Shown here: positions 37,801 through 49,612 of the stretch, piece after piece
Layout: each line of letters begins with the position of its first letter
How positions within the stretch are numbered: the stretch's first letter is position 1
Source of the DNA: Lycocorax pyrrhopterus obiensis
Taxonomy: Eukaryota; Chordata; Aves; Passeriformes; Paradisaeidae
NCBI GenBank assembly: GCA_014706295.1
Contig: JACSVZ010000006.1
Location: 28,743,629 to 28,807,628 of the forward strand
DNA: 64,000 nucleotides
Direction: 5' to 3'
The notes under the pieces: generated by a model
What the model was told of the DNA's origin: nothing
The model's database searches: none
What the model saw: the letters and a program-made list of their open reading frames with translations, nothing else
Program-made: the position numbers and the translations under genes

Positions 37801-39678
37801 TTGCAGTTTTAGAGGGTAAGAGAAATTCAAACAATCACATGGGATGTTGTAAGATAATTTAGTTCCATTTGAGAAGGTCACTACATAGTTATCACATGAA
37901 AATGCAGACCAAATGAGGCTGTGCTCATCTCAATGTAAAGTAAAATTCCTCAGCATAAGCCAAGGTTCAGTGGTCCCTGGCCCCTGAGGGCAATGTAATT
38001 GAAACATTTTCAAGAATGTACTCTTTTTATACTGGAATGAAAAAGTATTTTCTGAGAATTTCAATCAGGAAGTAAATTTCAGCTCTTTAGCCAGTAATTT
38101 TACTATCATAATTTATTTTATACTTCCTTTTCCATCTTAATTCAACTTTATATGCGTGCTTTACAACAACGTGCAATTGTCTTTATCTTACTCTATGTCT
38201 CTACCTCAGTGAACAAACCAGATACTGAGGCTTGTTGCATTCTGGTTGTCCTCTCTCTCCATCTCAAAATCATTTCCAAAAGTGCTGTTTGTCTTTGGTT
38301 GAAATCCCTTGGATTGCACCTTACTGCTGACCCTGTGGATTCATCTTTGATGCTGATGTAGTTCAAAAACTCTCAGAACATAGGTATTATAAATTTCCTC
38401 TCTTCAGCTCTATTATCAGTTCTTTTAAAGAACAAAACCTAACATGTTTCTTAGGACATGCCATTTCTTTCAAAGTCATACAGAGGATCTTGTAGCTCTG
38501 CTCAGTCTGTGCTGTCTTCTTTTTGATTTAGTGTCTAATTCTTCCCTTCCCACTTTTCCAGTTGGAAAGACAATAGCTCCCTCTTTGATGAGGTCAGGAT
38601 ATGGTCATCCCTTTCTTCATGATTTGTGTCTCTTGAAAATCTTTGAGCCTAAAGGTTTCTGTTTAGGCAAATCTCCCATTTTCTGCTGCACCTGTGCTCA
38701 CAGCCCTCTCCTGCCTTTGAACACTGACAGCTGTTGGCATCTCTGGGGCCTCCTTCTCACACCTGCCTCTGACTGAGACTCCACCTCACCTATCACTTCT
38801 GCTCTCATGCCATGGGGTTGCTTGCCACAGATGGCAGAACTGTTAGGTGGCAATTCAGGTGGGAGCAGGAAAGCATTGTGGGATGTGCTGGGATTGAGAC
38901 TTGTATTAATGACTTGAAAGTTAAGTTAAAATATCAGCACTTCTTGGAGTACCATGAAGCTTAATATATTAACTTTTACTTTTTTCCCCATCAGAATTAT
39001 TTTTCTCATGTCATAACCATTTTGTAATCCATTTTTATTTGTTATCAATTTTTAATTTTTATCCATATTTTAACCTGGCTTAAACCCTAGAACATAATTA
39101 ACTTTTCTCTGGAAGACAAGGAATCTGCAAACTTGCTGGGAGAAAGTTTACAGTCCATAGTCAATAGTTGCGCTTTAATACACAGGGCTTTTTTTTTTCT
39201 TTGTTTAATGCTACATTTATTTGTATGATTCTTTGATTTAACTTTACATTGACTTGTTTCCTTTTATTTGCAAGGTGAGGATTCTGCCTTATATTTTTAG
39301 CTTTCTATCTTCAATCACTCATGTTAAAGGACAAGAGAGAAAAGAAAATTATCAATATTTAAAGAGTGGTTTTACCTGCCCAAACCAAAGTTTCTATATT
39401 AAATAAATGGCCTCTAGACCTACAGTAGAGAAAGGTATATATAATTTGTATATATCAGAATTTAGAAAAATTAGGGAAAGACTGTTAATAGGCAGCAAGG
39501 TATAGAACTTAACAGTTATAAAGTACAGAGAATTGTCTGTCAAATGGGGTCCATGGCTCAAAGGCAAATATTTTAGGAGAGGAATGTGTTTAAGTAAGGA
39601 AGAGAGGACTGAAAGGAGACCTACTTTCAGTGTATCACTTCAAAGGAAGAAAGCACAGCCTAAATGAAATATTGTCTG
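37801..39678. other. Unique sequence, no supported gene
   Basis: A 110-codon plus-strand frame (38444-38776) rich in L, C and F has no domain I recognise. T-rich runs occur near 39190. The stretch ends at the LTR target site. Confidence 0.45.
39674..39678. repeat. Left target-site duplication GTCTG
   Basis: GTCTG immediately before the LTR, matching 40263-40267 exactly. Confidence 0.85.
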
Positions 39679-40262
39679 TGTACTAGTTTGAAAACAGACC
39701 AGTGGGAGGCATCAAGTCAGAATAACAATTTATTAGGGAAATTAAAAATAAAGGCAAGAAAAACCCCAGTGGGCTAAACTAACAGAATCAGAATACAGCC
39801 TGGCACCCTGTTAATCAGGGTGGCGTGAGCAGTCCGATGAGATGGTGGCTGTAGTCCTCCTGAAGTGATGGATGTGGCTCTGTCGAAGCAGTGGTCCAGT
39901 AGAAAGGTCTGCTCCTCCTCAGAAAGTCCAGTGGTGACTATGCAGCTCCTGTCCTCTGGGAATCCAGTGGGAAGGATGCCTGTGGTGTTCAGAGTCCCAG
40001 ATCACATCCAAGATGGAACGCTTGGTTCCTCCCTCTGGGCGGAGCATCTCACAATGGAATGATGAGTCATGAGGCCAGGTGTTGATGGGCTCATTAACAG
40101 AAGATAGTCTGGAGGGAGTTATCTCTGAGTCATGCGGCAGGGCATTGATGGGCCATTAGCAGAAAGATAGTTCAGGGGGGAGGGGGGGGGCCAGGAAACA
40201 CCGCCCCACCTGGTTTCAACAGCTCATGAGGATGGTAATAGAATACACTGCAACCCAGGACA
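39679..40262 (-). mobile_element. Solo LTR of a songbird-type endogenous retrovirus, perfect 5-base target duplication
   Basis: On the minus strand the element begins TGTCCTGGGTTGCAG and ends CAAACTAGTACA, 584 bases with TG...CA termini. Just outside both ends stands the same 5-base word GTCTG (39674-39678 and 40263-40267), a textbook target-site duplication. An AATAAA signal near the minus-strand 3-prime end (plus-strand TTTATT at 39729-39734) fixes the orientation. The plus strand begins with a GTTTGAAAACAGACCAG block that I know from songbird LTRs. A G6-A-G9 run lies at 40175-40190. No internal viral sequence flanks it, so it arose by recombination between the two LTRs of a provirus. Five-base duplications are common for ERVL-type integrases, but I do not assign the class firmly. 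The 65-codon plus-strand frame inside is incidental. Confidence 0.93.
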
Positions 40263-40267
40263 GTCTG
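40263..40267. repeat. Right target-site duplication GTCTG
   Basis: GTCTG immediately after the LTR, matching 39674-39678 exactly. Confidence 0.85.
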
Positions 40268-40290
40268 ACTTCTTTTCTGTAAGGAATAAC

Positions 40291-40677
40291 ATGAAAAAAT
40301 TGCTGAAATCTGAAGCTAGAGAAATTCAGGGACTTCTTTTTCAGGAAAAAGTAAGAATGCTTCTATTAGAACAAGCTTCAAGAAATTTGGTTTCTGCATC
40401 TCTTCAGCTTGGCTGTTCTTTTGAAAGATCATTTCAGTCAAGTACAAACAAATTCTTGGGTATTAAAACATCTTGCGAAATTTTAAAAAAATCTAAGGCA
40501 CACAAATCCAGACTAGTTGACCTAATGACCACTTTGAGTCTTAATTTCTCTGCACCTGTGATAGCAACATTGGAACAAGAATGTAGCAGGAAGGAGGGAA
40601 AACATAAACTAGCCTGCCTTCCTACTCAGCTGGCCTTGAAGCTTAATCATGGGGAAAATCCAGCTGGCTCCCTGTAG
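40291..40677 (+). other. 128-codon open frame beside the LTR, unrecognised
   Basis: The predicted product starts MKKLLKSEAREIQGLLFQEK and is hydrophilic and leucine/serine/lysine-rich, with no transmembrane segment or motif that I can name. It begins 28 bases after the LTR end. Target duplication shows that the LTR interrupted pre-existing DNA here, so the frame belongs to the host flank and not to the virus. Length is only modestly above chance expectation. Confidence 0.12.
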
Positions 40678-40892
40678 GCCCTGGACTCATGTAAGAATGC
40701 GGCCAGGGCATGGTAATAAGCACGCCATGAAAGGGAAAGGATTTGGCTCAGAGAAGGTTATGGGAAATCTTGCCCACTTTTACCTTCTCAGTTACTCCTG
40801 GCATTGGATTCCCAGCTTGGGCACTGACATTCAGCTTTCTAGTATAATTGCTTTATTTTCCTGATTAATTTTAGAAATGCTTACACTCAAAC

Positions 40893-40920
40893 CAAGGTTT
40901 CCTTGTCTAAGGAAACCTTG
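40893..40920. repeat. Perfect 12-base inverted repeat with 4-base loop
   Basis: CAAGGTTTCCTT (40893-40904), loop GTCT, then AAGGAAACCTTG (40909-40920). The arms are exactly complementary. Confidence 0.95.
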
Positions 40921-42091
40921 TACTGCTCTGTCCTCCCTTTGCCAAGTCAGCCCTGCTTGACAAGTCAAATGAGATAAAACAAGCTTTCTTTCCTGTCCTT
41001 CCCAGCAGATCATTTTCTCTCCCTTTTTGTTCTTTCTTGTCCTCCGTGTCGGATTAAACCTCTTTTGGCACAGAGTTTTGTGACATTTGACATAGAGCTC
41101 GTGAAAACTTCAACCACCCAGATACATGTGGTTGCAGTAGGAAGAAGTGGTTTAAGACACCCAGGAATTATGTGGGATCCAGCACTACTACTTTACGTGA
41201 TAAAATATGAACTTACTTTTTTGCTAATAGGCAATTTAACTCTCAAGCACTACTCCATTCACAGCAGAAAGTGAAAGGTGAACTAACTTACCTGTATTCA
41301 ACAAAATATAGTGTAAGTTCTCCTATACAAACTAGGGTAACAGCCTCTCATTCTTGGAGCATTTGAAGCAAAAAGAGAAATACTGCGTCCTGAGTCCACT
41401 TTTCTAATTTGTGATACTAGGTTCTCTGATAACACCAACTAAAAGTTTGAGCCATGACTCCTTCTTTCTACCCTATTTTAACATGTTTAATCACTCTTGC
41501 TGTTACTGAAAACCTTTCGAATTGATTCTTAGTTTTGCTATATCCTGTTTCTTACAGAAAGACTCTCTGTAGTAACATTGCTGGAAGTTTCAGAAGATAT
41601 TTAGCGTGCATAAATATTGTGGTCCCCTTTTTGTCATTTTATACATGAGGTTTGTTTTTCACATGACTAGGTGAATCTTAATAATTTTTAGTTTAAATAT
41701 ATATTTCTTTTTTTCATACATTTCTTTACCAAATATTTACTGTAGCATAGTTTTTAGAGTTCTTTTTCCCCTGTCCACACTCTTTTTCAATTCTCTCTGC
41801 ATAAGAGAATTTCAAAGAAATTCTTTGAACATTTTTACATACCATAAAATCTATTTTCGTATAGATTATTTAATCCCCATACCAAATTGTTTGCTGACTG
41901 TACCTGAGGTTAGACAGTATGTAACCCCTTGTCATCTGTAATTTTTATAATGCTGTATTTCTCAATGGTTACACTTAATATCAGATGTTATTTTATCTTG
42001 GACTATGCTTAGTATGCTACCTGTTTACTGAAGAATTTATCCTTGAATTAAAACCAGATATTCTTATGCATGTGGTATAGCAGAATGGAAA

Positions 42092-42550
42092 TTATCCTTT
42101 ATCCTCTTGCATATTCCAAAAAATTCCATCTCTCAGTACAGCTGAGACCTGTTTCATAGTACAAGACACCAGAAGTATGCAAAGCCTCTGCTGAAATGTA
42201 TGTGAAACTTCTTGGAAGGCACTCCCAGATGTAATGCAGAATGTGTCACAGACATTCTGTGGGAGTACAAAAGCCTGTTCTGATGTGATTAGTCGCATAA
42301 CCTTGCAAGTATGCACTCTTTGATACACAGCAATAAGTAAGTGTGTTTTTAACATTCTGTTCGGAATATTGCTATGCAGCATTTGCAGTCTTTCTAAAGG
42401 GGAAATGATTCTACAGACTAAAGTATCTCTGCCATACAGAAAATCCACTGTGAAGAACAAATCATCAAATGGACTTAATTCCTCTATGTACAAATGTAGC
42501 CTACTTACAAATTTTTGGTTTGCAGATGGGTTATGGATACTTATACTCAA
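42092..42550 (-). other. Longest open frame of the window (152 codons), unrecognised
   Basis: Starts MSISIHNPSANQKFVSRLHL and ends VLRDGIFWNMQEDKG. Composition is balanced for a protein, with scattered cysteines, but I see no domain, signal peptide or repeat, and no CR1 or LTR words. In AT-rich DNA of this size a stop-free run of this length is somewhat, but not strongly, unexpected. No splice or promoter context supports it. Confidence 0.15.
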
Positions 42551-44259
42551 GTCTTGTATGATTCTATGGCTGTTAAAGTGTAGGTATCTTGGTCACTAGG
42601 TGTTCTCTTTATTCAAAATATCTGATTTAATTGTCAACTGATAAGTCAGCTATTTGAATAATTACCATAACTTGAAAGAAAGTGGAAGACTCTTAGCTGT
42701 CTTATTTGTTATCAATGGTCATATGGCACTTCACCTGAGTCTGGATGTGAGATGAAGTACCATCAGTAATAAACCTTTGGCTGTTATGGTTCTTCAAAAA
42801 CACAGATGATCAATGCATATTCTCATTCCCTCTTATTAGTCTTTACAGATATAGGAGACGTCTCAGTTTTATTTTAAAATTTAAAGTTTGATTTAACATT
42901 ATATGAATAAAATTTTAATTTTAATTGATTTAATTTCCATAAAGTCTCTGGATATGTGTTTCAATTTTGGACTGACTGACAAGAGCCTCCACATGCAGAC
43001 AGAGTGAAGCAATGACTTCTCATCTCTTTAGAAGACTGAACTTGTAATTTCCAAAATCTCAGACTCACACAGCATTTTCTTGCCTTTAAATAAGTAGTTA
43101 CCACCATTGTGCAATATAATTTTAAATCACTGTATTTTTTCTTGTAGTCTCAACTTGTCATATCTGCTGCTAAATTTCTGTTACATTTCCTTTGGGACTC
43201 CAGCACCGTAAGTACAATACTCACAGGAGTGGTAAAAGCGGCTCATATGACTAGGGAATATTCAGATCTCCAGATTTTTCTTCATAGAACTTCTATTTTA
43301 TCCCTGTGTGAACTTCTGTTTCAAACATATGTCAGCATTTTTAAGGTGTTAAGTCCAAACCTCTATGCTATATCTGTGTGGAACATCTCAGAAAAGGACT
43401 GTTCTCCCCTAGGTACTTACCCCGGAGTGCTTTCTTCCCGGATCACCTTTTATGTCCTACTACAAGCTCACACCTCCTTATTTGAAGCTTTTTTCTTGAT
43501 ATAATTACTCCTATAACATGGAAATTAGAATGTTGCTTTCAGCTCTGTATCTCCTTTTAGAACAAAGCAGAAAAAATATCTAAAGCTTTCATTTTATATA
43601 GATATGAAATGAGAAAAGGACTTAGGAAGTCCTCTTTGTATAGAATACGCAATTTAGTTTGGTATTCTGTAACTGAAATTATGGTAACTGTAACATGTTT
43701 TTCTGATTTATATTCAAATGGCTCAAATTCATACTCTAAAGCCTTAGTTTGTCATTGAAACATATTATGAGATATACCACTGACATTATACTGCCCTAAC
43801 TCAATATTTTATGTCATAGCCTGAATGCTAAAAGGTAAGATGACCTCCATTAAAATATATATTCTTGATTCTTGATCTGGTTTTCATTGTAAGAAAACAG
43901 TTTTTCCTTCCTCATTTGAATTTTTGATGTCATATTTCTTTTTTTCAATTTTCGCTTTCCCCTTGAAGGCATGATCTTGGCAACAGAGACATTAAAGATG
44001 CACCCAAACTAGAAAAACTTTAGCATATTTCAAGATGTTTCATCTAAGATCAGCATTTACCCCTGTCCTGAGTTCTTTGAAATCATATTGCAATCACATT
44101 CTGAAATCATTTTAACTGCTTATGTAGCAAATTTTGCCATGCTTTTAATTTCTTCCGTATATACTTTTTGCATTGGGTGCACAGGTTATTCACTTCTATG
44201 GAATATTTTTTTCCATTGCAAAGCTACACCAGTACACATCACAACTAATTAGTTACATT

Positions 44260-44592
44260 GGGGTTGTTCAACCTGAGAAAAAAAGGTTCCAGAGAGCCTT
44301 TAGAGCACCTTTCAGTACACGAAGGGGGAAGGCAAGACTTTACACAGACATGTAGTGATAGGACAAGAGGGAATGGCCTTAAACATAGATGAGGATTACA
44401 TTAGGTAGATTAGGATTAGATATTGGGAAGAAATTCTTCCCTGTGAGGGTGATGAGGAAGTGTTCAAGACGAGGTTGGATGTGGCCCTTTGAAACCTGAT
44501 CTAGTGGGTGGCATCCCTGCCAGTAGCAAGGAGGTTGGAACGAGAAGATCTTTAAAGCCCATTTCCACCCAAACCATTCTATGGTTCTATGA
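44260..44592 (+). mobile_element. CR1 LINE 3-prime end with octamer tail
   Basis: The plus strand has the CR1 3-prime block: TTCAACCTGAGAAAAAAAGG, a CCAGAGAGCCTTTAGAGCAC block, ACATGTAGTGATAGGACAAG, GGGAATGGCCTTAAAC, TTAGATATTGGGAAGAAATT, CTTCCCTGTGAGGGTGATGA, GTGTTCAAGACGAGGTTGGA, then CATTTCCACCCAAACCATTC and the closing TTCTATGGTTCTATGA repeats, the usual ATTCTRTG-type CR1 tail. A block normally present after GTGAGGGTGATGAG, about CACTGGAACAGG, is deleted. It is severely 5-prime truncated, as most CR1 copies are. Confidence 0.95.
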
Positions 44593-47500
44593 GTCTGAAC
44601 AATAGAAAAGCCATAGTAAAGCTGTTTTCTCTTCTTGGGTATACGTAAAAAAATCATAACAACTTAGATTTGAAAATGTGGTCTTGCCTTAATAACACTG
44701 ATTAATTTATTGAGTCTTCTTGCCTAATACCAGTCTGTAAAATTTATGTGCTCCTGGCTGGTGGCAGATCAAAAACTTGCACATAAATATCACTTGAATG
44801 GGGGCCACAATTCTAATTTTGGGGTCTGAATGCACTCAGAAATTTTTGAGGTATCAATCGGAACCAACTGATTTTTAGCCCACAGGTTTTCCATCACTGT
44901 ATCTGGCAGATAGACCTGCCCTTGCTCCATCCTTCCTTCCCTCTGGCTAGGTGCCCACAAGCTCCAAGCCATACCCACTGTGGTCCCAACGGAGTTTATG
45001 GTACTTAGCTGAGGCGTGATGCCCTCGAATCAGAGCTGTCATTCAGCTATTTACTGTAAAGTCCAAGCAGCAAGTGTGGGTCAGTCTTCAAAGAGCATGC
45101 AGATACAATGCAAGCTGCAAGGATATTGAAGCCTCTGCAAAGGGCTTTACTCAGCCTGGAAGAGGAAGAGAAATTCGAAAGAGTAAAATTCTGAGGATAA
45201 CAGTGCTCAGTAAAGACTGAGTACTTACTGTCTGCCTTTGCTTATGCAGGGATGCATGTACATATTTTGCAACAGAACATGAACATGGAGTTTTGAAAAC
45301 AGCTCATCCTGTCCCTCTGGAATATGAAACACTTAAATATTGTGCTTGTTTTGTTGTCAAGCTGTCACGCCTGATGTTTAGAAGTACCTGCTGCAACCTA
45401 TATTGTTGCACTTCAGTAGTCAAAATGCATCCCTGAGGGAACTATCCAACTGTACTTAAATGTTATAAATAATGGTGTTTAGTAGATTTCATCAAGAGCC
45501 TTTTTAAAAGCAACACTAGGACATCTGTTAAAAAGCTTTCTGGGAATATCTAATGCTTACAAGACTATTTTTTCTATCTTATACTTTTATTATGCCCATG
45601 CAACCCCACTGCTTTTATTTTCAATTGTTACAACTATTAAATCAAGAAAGACAGAAGTGAAACCCAGCTTACAGTACTCACACAGAAGAGAACTTAACCT
45701 TCACTCAAGACATTGACTGGCATATTATTTTGTCAGTTACTACTGAATAACTAAACCAAATGTGAATACATAGTGTTTCCTTGCCAGAATGCTAGAAAAT
45801 GCGCTTTGCAGTGTAGCACATTTGCTAGAATACAAAAGCTGAGTGAATGTAATGATTATTTGTTAAAATGGTTTGCTCACTCCTTCACTTTCAAATATAG
45901 ATAGTTGTGTGATTCTTACATGTGCTTGTGCTTTAAGGAGAAACTAATCATATATTTATTAATTATAAGCATTTGCAACAGTGAAAAAGCCTCTAACTCT
46001 GATTAAAAAAAAAAAAAACCAAAAAACCAAGACAAACTAGAGGGCATGTTTGTTCTGTCCTTCCCTTTGTTAATTTGAAGATCATTAAGTTAAACCTCTG
46101 CCTGTAAAAGAATAACTTGGGTATTACTGATGCTAAAGTCAGGGCCTCTGGGACTATGAATAGCTGAGTGTATTTTGTGACATTTATAACTGAGAATTGA
46201 TAATAAAAAAATAAATGGCTCCACAGAACCTACTATCACAGCTGTTTAGCATAATGACTGCACAGTACAGGCCACTAGTGCCAAGGTAGCTATGCAGGTA
46301 GCCTGCAAAACTTGAAGCAATGTGGAAGTATCAGCTCCGTGTTTTACCTAGGTCTGATTTCCAAAGTTTTTCCAGTAGGGCTAATTAGATCCTATTCTTT
46401 TACCTCCTAAATAAACATGGTTCTCTCTGAGGCCATAGTAGTGTGGACCTCCTGGGAAGGGAATATCTGGTGGATGACCTTGTCCCACCTATCTGCAGTT
46501 TTAGGGAGGGTTTGCACCATCAGAGAGATTTTATGCTTAGTCTGTATTTATGCCTCGCTCACTCTAAAAAATTAGCTAGTTAGTCAAAAAAAAGAGGAAC
46601 ATAAGGCAGTGAAGGCAAACATTTCTAAATTAGAAAACATCAGTATTATTGTACTCATATCCACTGCAGTTCTGCCTTCTTGCCTTGGAATAAAATGACC
46701 ATGTAAATGAAACAAAGTTGAAATAATACTAACTCACAAATGAATTTTTAGCAACCCATCACAGTCTGTCAAACTCTTATGCAACTACATTACAGGTTTT
46801 TGGTTTTATTGGGGATGTTTTTGTTTGTTAGGGGGTTTTTGTTTGTTTGGGTTTTAAAAGTTATATTTTAAGGTTTTATTGGATGGGGAAATGTGAGTTA
46901 TATTAAGAAAGTTGGGTATTTTTCCAATCAATTTCAGAAAACGTAATTATTATTTTACTTAGGTTCACATACTGGTTTGTACAGCAATTTCATTAAAAAT
47001 AAGCACATATGCCCATGACAGGAATAGTCAATTTAGTGATATATCTTATAATGGAGCATTTTATTCAGTGAATTAAATCATGGACCTAACTGATTGAATG
47101 GCACATCACTTCAATTTAAACAATTTGTCGAACCATAGAACTATTCTTATTTTCTCGTATTATCTCCCACTTCATATCCTTTTAATATTTATTAGTTATT
47201 TAGTAGAGGTTGAAATTACAGAGAAAAAATGATTACTTACAGCATATTTTCTGCTTTGGTAACATGTCCTTTACTGCCACTATCAGATTATTGCATTATT
47301 TGGTTTTGAATACATTCTCTGTCATCTCTTATCTGTCTCTTGTTCTGTCTGACCTTGGATGCAGTCAAGTGGCAAAAAAAAAATAGAGAGCAAAAGCTAG
47401 TGGAAGCAAGGGGAAAAAGGAAGAAAATAAATAAGCAAAACTCTTTTCTCCCCATTTCCTTTAAAAAGAATGGTTCCTTGTAATTTACTGCATTCATAAA

Positions 47501-49339
47501 TGATCATTCCATAATTATTTACATCTCAGCACTGATCATTTAAATAATCTATAACCAAGGTCGGTTTAAACATGTGGCAAAACAATCTAAGGCTGTTAGA
47601 CATCAAATGTTTATTTGTCCCTTAAAAAGAAATTCTATGTTGCATGCAGGAAAAACAAATTATGTTGGGGTTTTTTTTTCTACTTTAAGCTTCTCATTTT
47701 ATTGAAGAAAGAATCACTTTAGAAGGTTGGAAACAAAAGGAAAAGTGGAACATTCAACTTAATGATAGGTACATTGACTTTGCACATGGCATGTTATGTT
47801 TTGTGACATAAAAAGGTGATTAAGCTTATTTCTGAGACAGCTGCAACACCACGCTGGGTAAAGGAGTTAGGAGAAAGACCAAAAAAGCAGGAAGAAGACC
47901 ACTTAGAAAATGAGATATAAGGTAAAGAGACTTGTGCATCTGCCCTCTGGAAAAGAGATCTCTTAGGTGAGCAGTCTCCCCACATGGCAGAAAGGGATGT
48001 CGGCCTGTATGTCAGCCTGGGGCAGAAGTGAACTAGTGACATGGCGACTTATTCACGGAGGAAACACTGAACCTACCAGGTCCAGGAATACTTATTCTTT
48101 CCAAGAGAGAACCTGGAGTGGGCGCCATGGAGGCTTTTCCCACCCTGAATACAGAACCTGTTGCTCATACCCCAGACTAGGAGGTAGCAGCAAAAGCATG
48201 TTTTTGACAGATCTGTTCAGCAACTGTCAACACCAGCCATGCATCAATCAGTAAGTAAGAGTGGTTTAGTTATTTGTGGGATTTACAGTGGTTTTCTGAA
48301 AGGCACATGGGTGCTTTATATTCAGTATTAGTATATAACTTTTTCAGACATTGTATATATTTGAAACATATAAAATGTACAGTTGTTTTTTGAGGTGAGA
48401 AATACAATGTAATTACTGTAAATTACTGTAATCAAGCTGTATACCATTTCTGTATGCCCGTGTAGATACCAAAATGCTTCAGTAGTCTCAAAAATAAACA
48501 TTACTTATCTACTTCACTGCAAAGAAATTCGGACAGGTTATCCAGTACAGAATTGATGAAGCAAGAGGTATAAAGCTCAGGAGTAAAAAAATCTCATATA
48601 TGGCACTTATTGTTGCATTAAGTACTGTATGCAAGACTTTAATTCAACATTGCCTACTTTGGAAATGAAAACTCAGCTTCATTTTCACTATCCTGGTGTT
48701 TGGTATTGTTTCATGTTATTACCGTTCAAATCTCAAGATCATCTACATGAGAAGCATTATATTCATGGCATGCAACTATTGTGCTGTAAGTAACAAAATA
48801 AATTGTTGCTCTCACTGTTGAAAGAATATCTTGGAACAACACTCTGCAATTCCTGCTAAAAAAAGAGAAATGGCCATCACCACATTCTATTATTTCCAGA
48901 CAGAGTAAGTGCTACATTTTAGAATCTGCAGCTCCTTGGTGCTTTATACCCCATGGTGTCATCTTTAGTAGAACTCAGTGTTTGAAGGTAAGGGATAAAA
49001 TATTACTATTGCTACAATAACGCAACTCTAAGAAAATAAACTTTATTGACAAAAGCTTGAGAGCTTTGGACTTTAATTTGTTTTCCTTTAGAAATACTCC
49101 AAAACCTACGTCTGATTCAACTATGAATTTGTCTGAATGCTCTTGCAGCAATTGGTACATGAAGTGTAGCTCCGCAGGTACTCTTAGTGCATAAGCTTGT
49201 TAAGAGAGGGTGAAAAAAAGCACCTGTATGTATAATCATGTAATACCTGACAGCCATCTGCAGGAAACATGATTTCACACTAGAGATGAATGAAGAAAGA
49301 TTAGTTATACAATGTTGGAAATGAAATACAGGCAGGGCT
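44593..49339. other. Unique sequence, no supported gene
   Basis: AT-rich, non-repetitive. A poly-A run lies at 46004-46017 and a G/T-rich patch at 46795-46860. Somewhat GC-richer DNA at 47820-48250 has open frames on both strands with no recognised motif. Confidence 0.45.
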
Positions 49340-49612
49340 ATACCGGTGTCTTGTTGGAGGCCTGTCACTAGTGGCATCCCCTAAAGTTCAATATTGAACC
49401 CAGAATTCTTTAACTTATTCATCAATAACTTGGATGAAGGGGCAGATGCCTCCTCAGCAAGTTCGCTGATGACACAAAGCTGGGAGGAACAGTCCATACC
49501 GCAGAGTGCTGTGCAGCCCTTCAGAAGGGCCTCGACAGGCTGGAGAGATGGGCAGAGAAGAACTGTCTGAAATGTAACAAGGCAAGTGCAGGGTCGTGCA
49601 TCTGGGGAAAAA
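49340..49612 (+). mobile_element. CR1 LINE fragment, reverse-transcriptase part of ORF2 (broken)
   Basis: The plus-strand translation shows NLFINNLDEGADA, then after a frameshift SKFADDTKLGGT with the reverse-transcriptase active-site box region, followed by the AALQKGLDRLERWAEKN block, and a second frameshift within the NKGKCRV-like block. The upstream part, about GTTGGAGGCCTGTCACTAGT, matches the wrpVtSGVPQGS region. The copy is truncated on both sides, and at least two frameshifts make it a dead fragment. Its 49428-49462 segment is the sense counterpart of the inverted segment at 2037-2072. Confidence 0.93.

Larger units (their letters stand above)
40678..44258. other. Mostly unique sequence, possible old LTR-like part at its start
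   Basis: Positions 40673-41072 begin TGTAGGCCC and end TTTTGGCACA with an ATTAAA about 20 bases before the end, loosely LTR-like, but no target duplication was found. The rest is AT-rich DNA with no gene I can support, apart from the long minus-strand frame listed separately. Confidence 0.35.

Noticed and set aside
41804..41825. Nine-base inverted repeat around one base (TTCAAAGAA/TTCTTTGAA)
   Set aside because: Arms of this length are expected by chance in 64 kb of AT-rich DNA.
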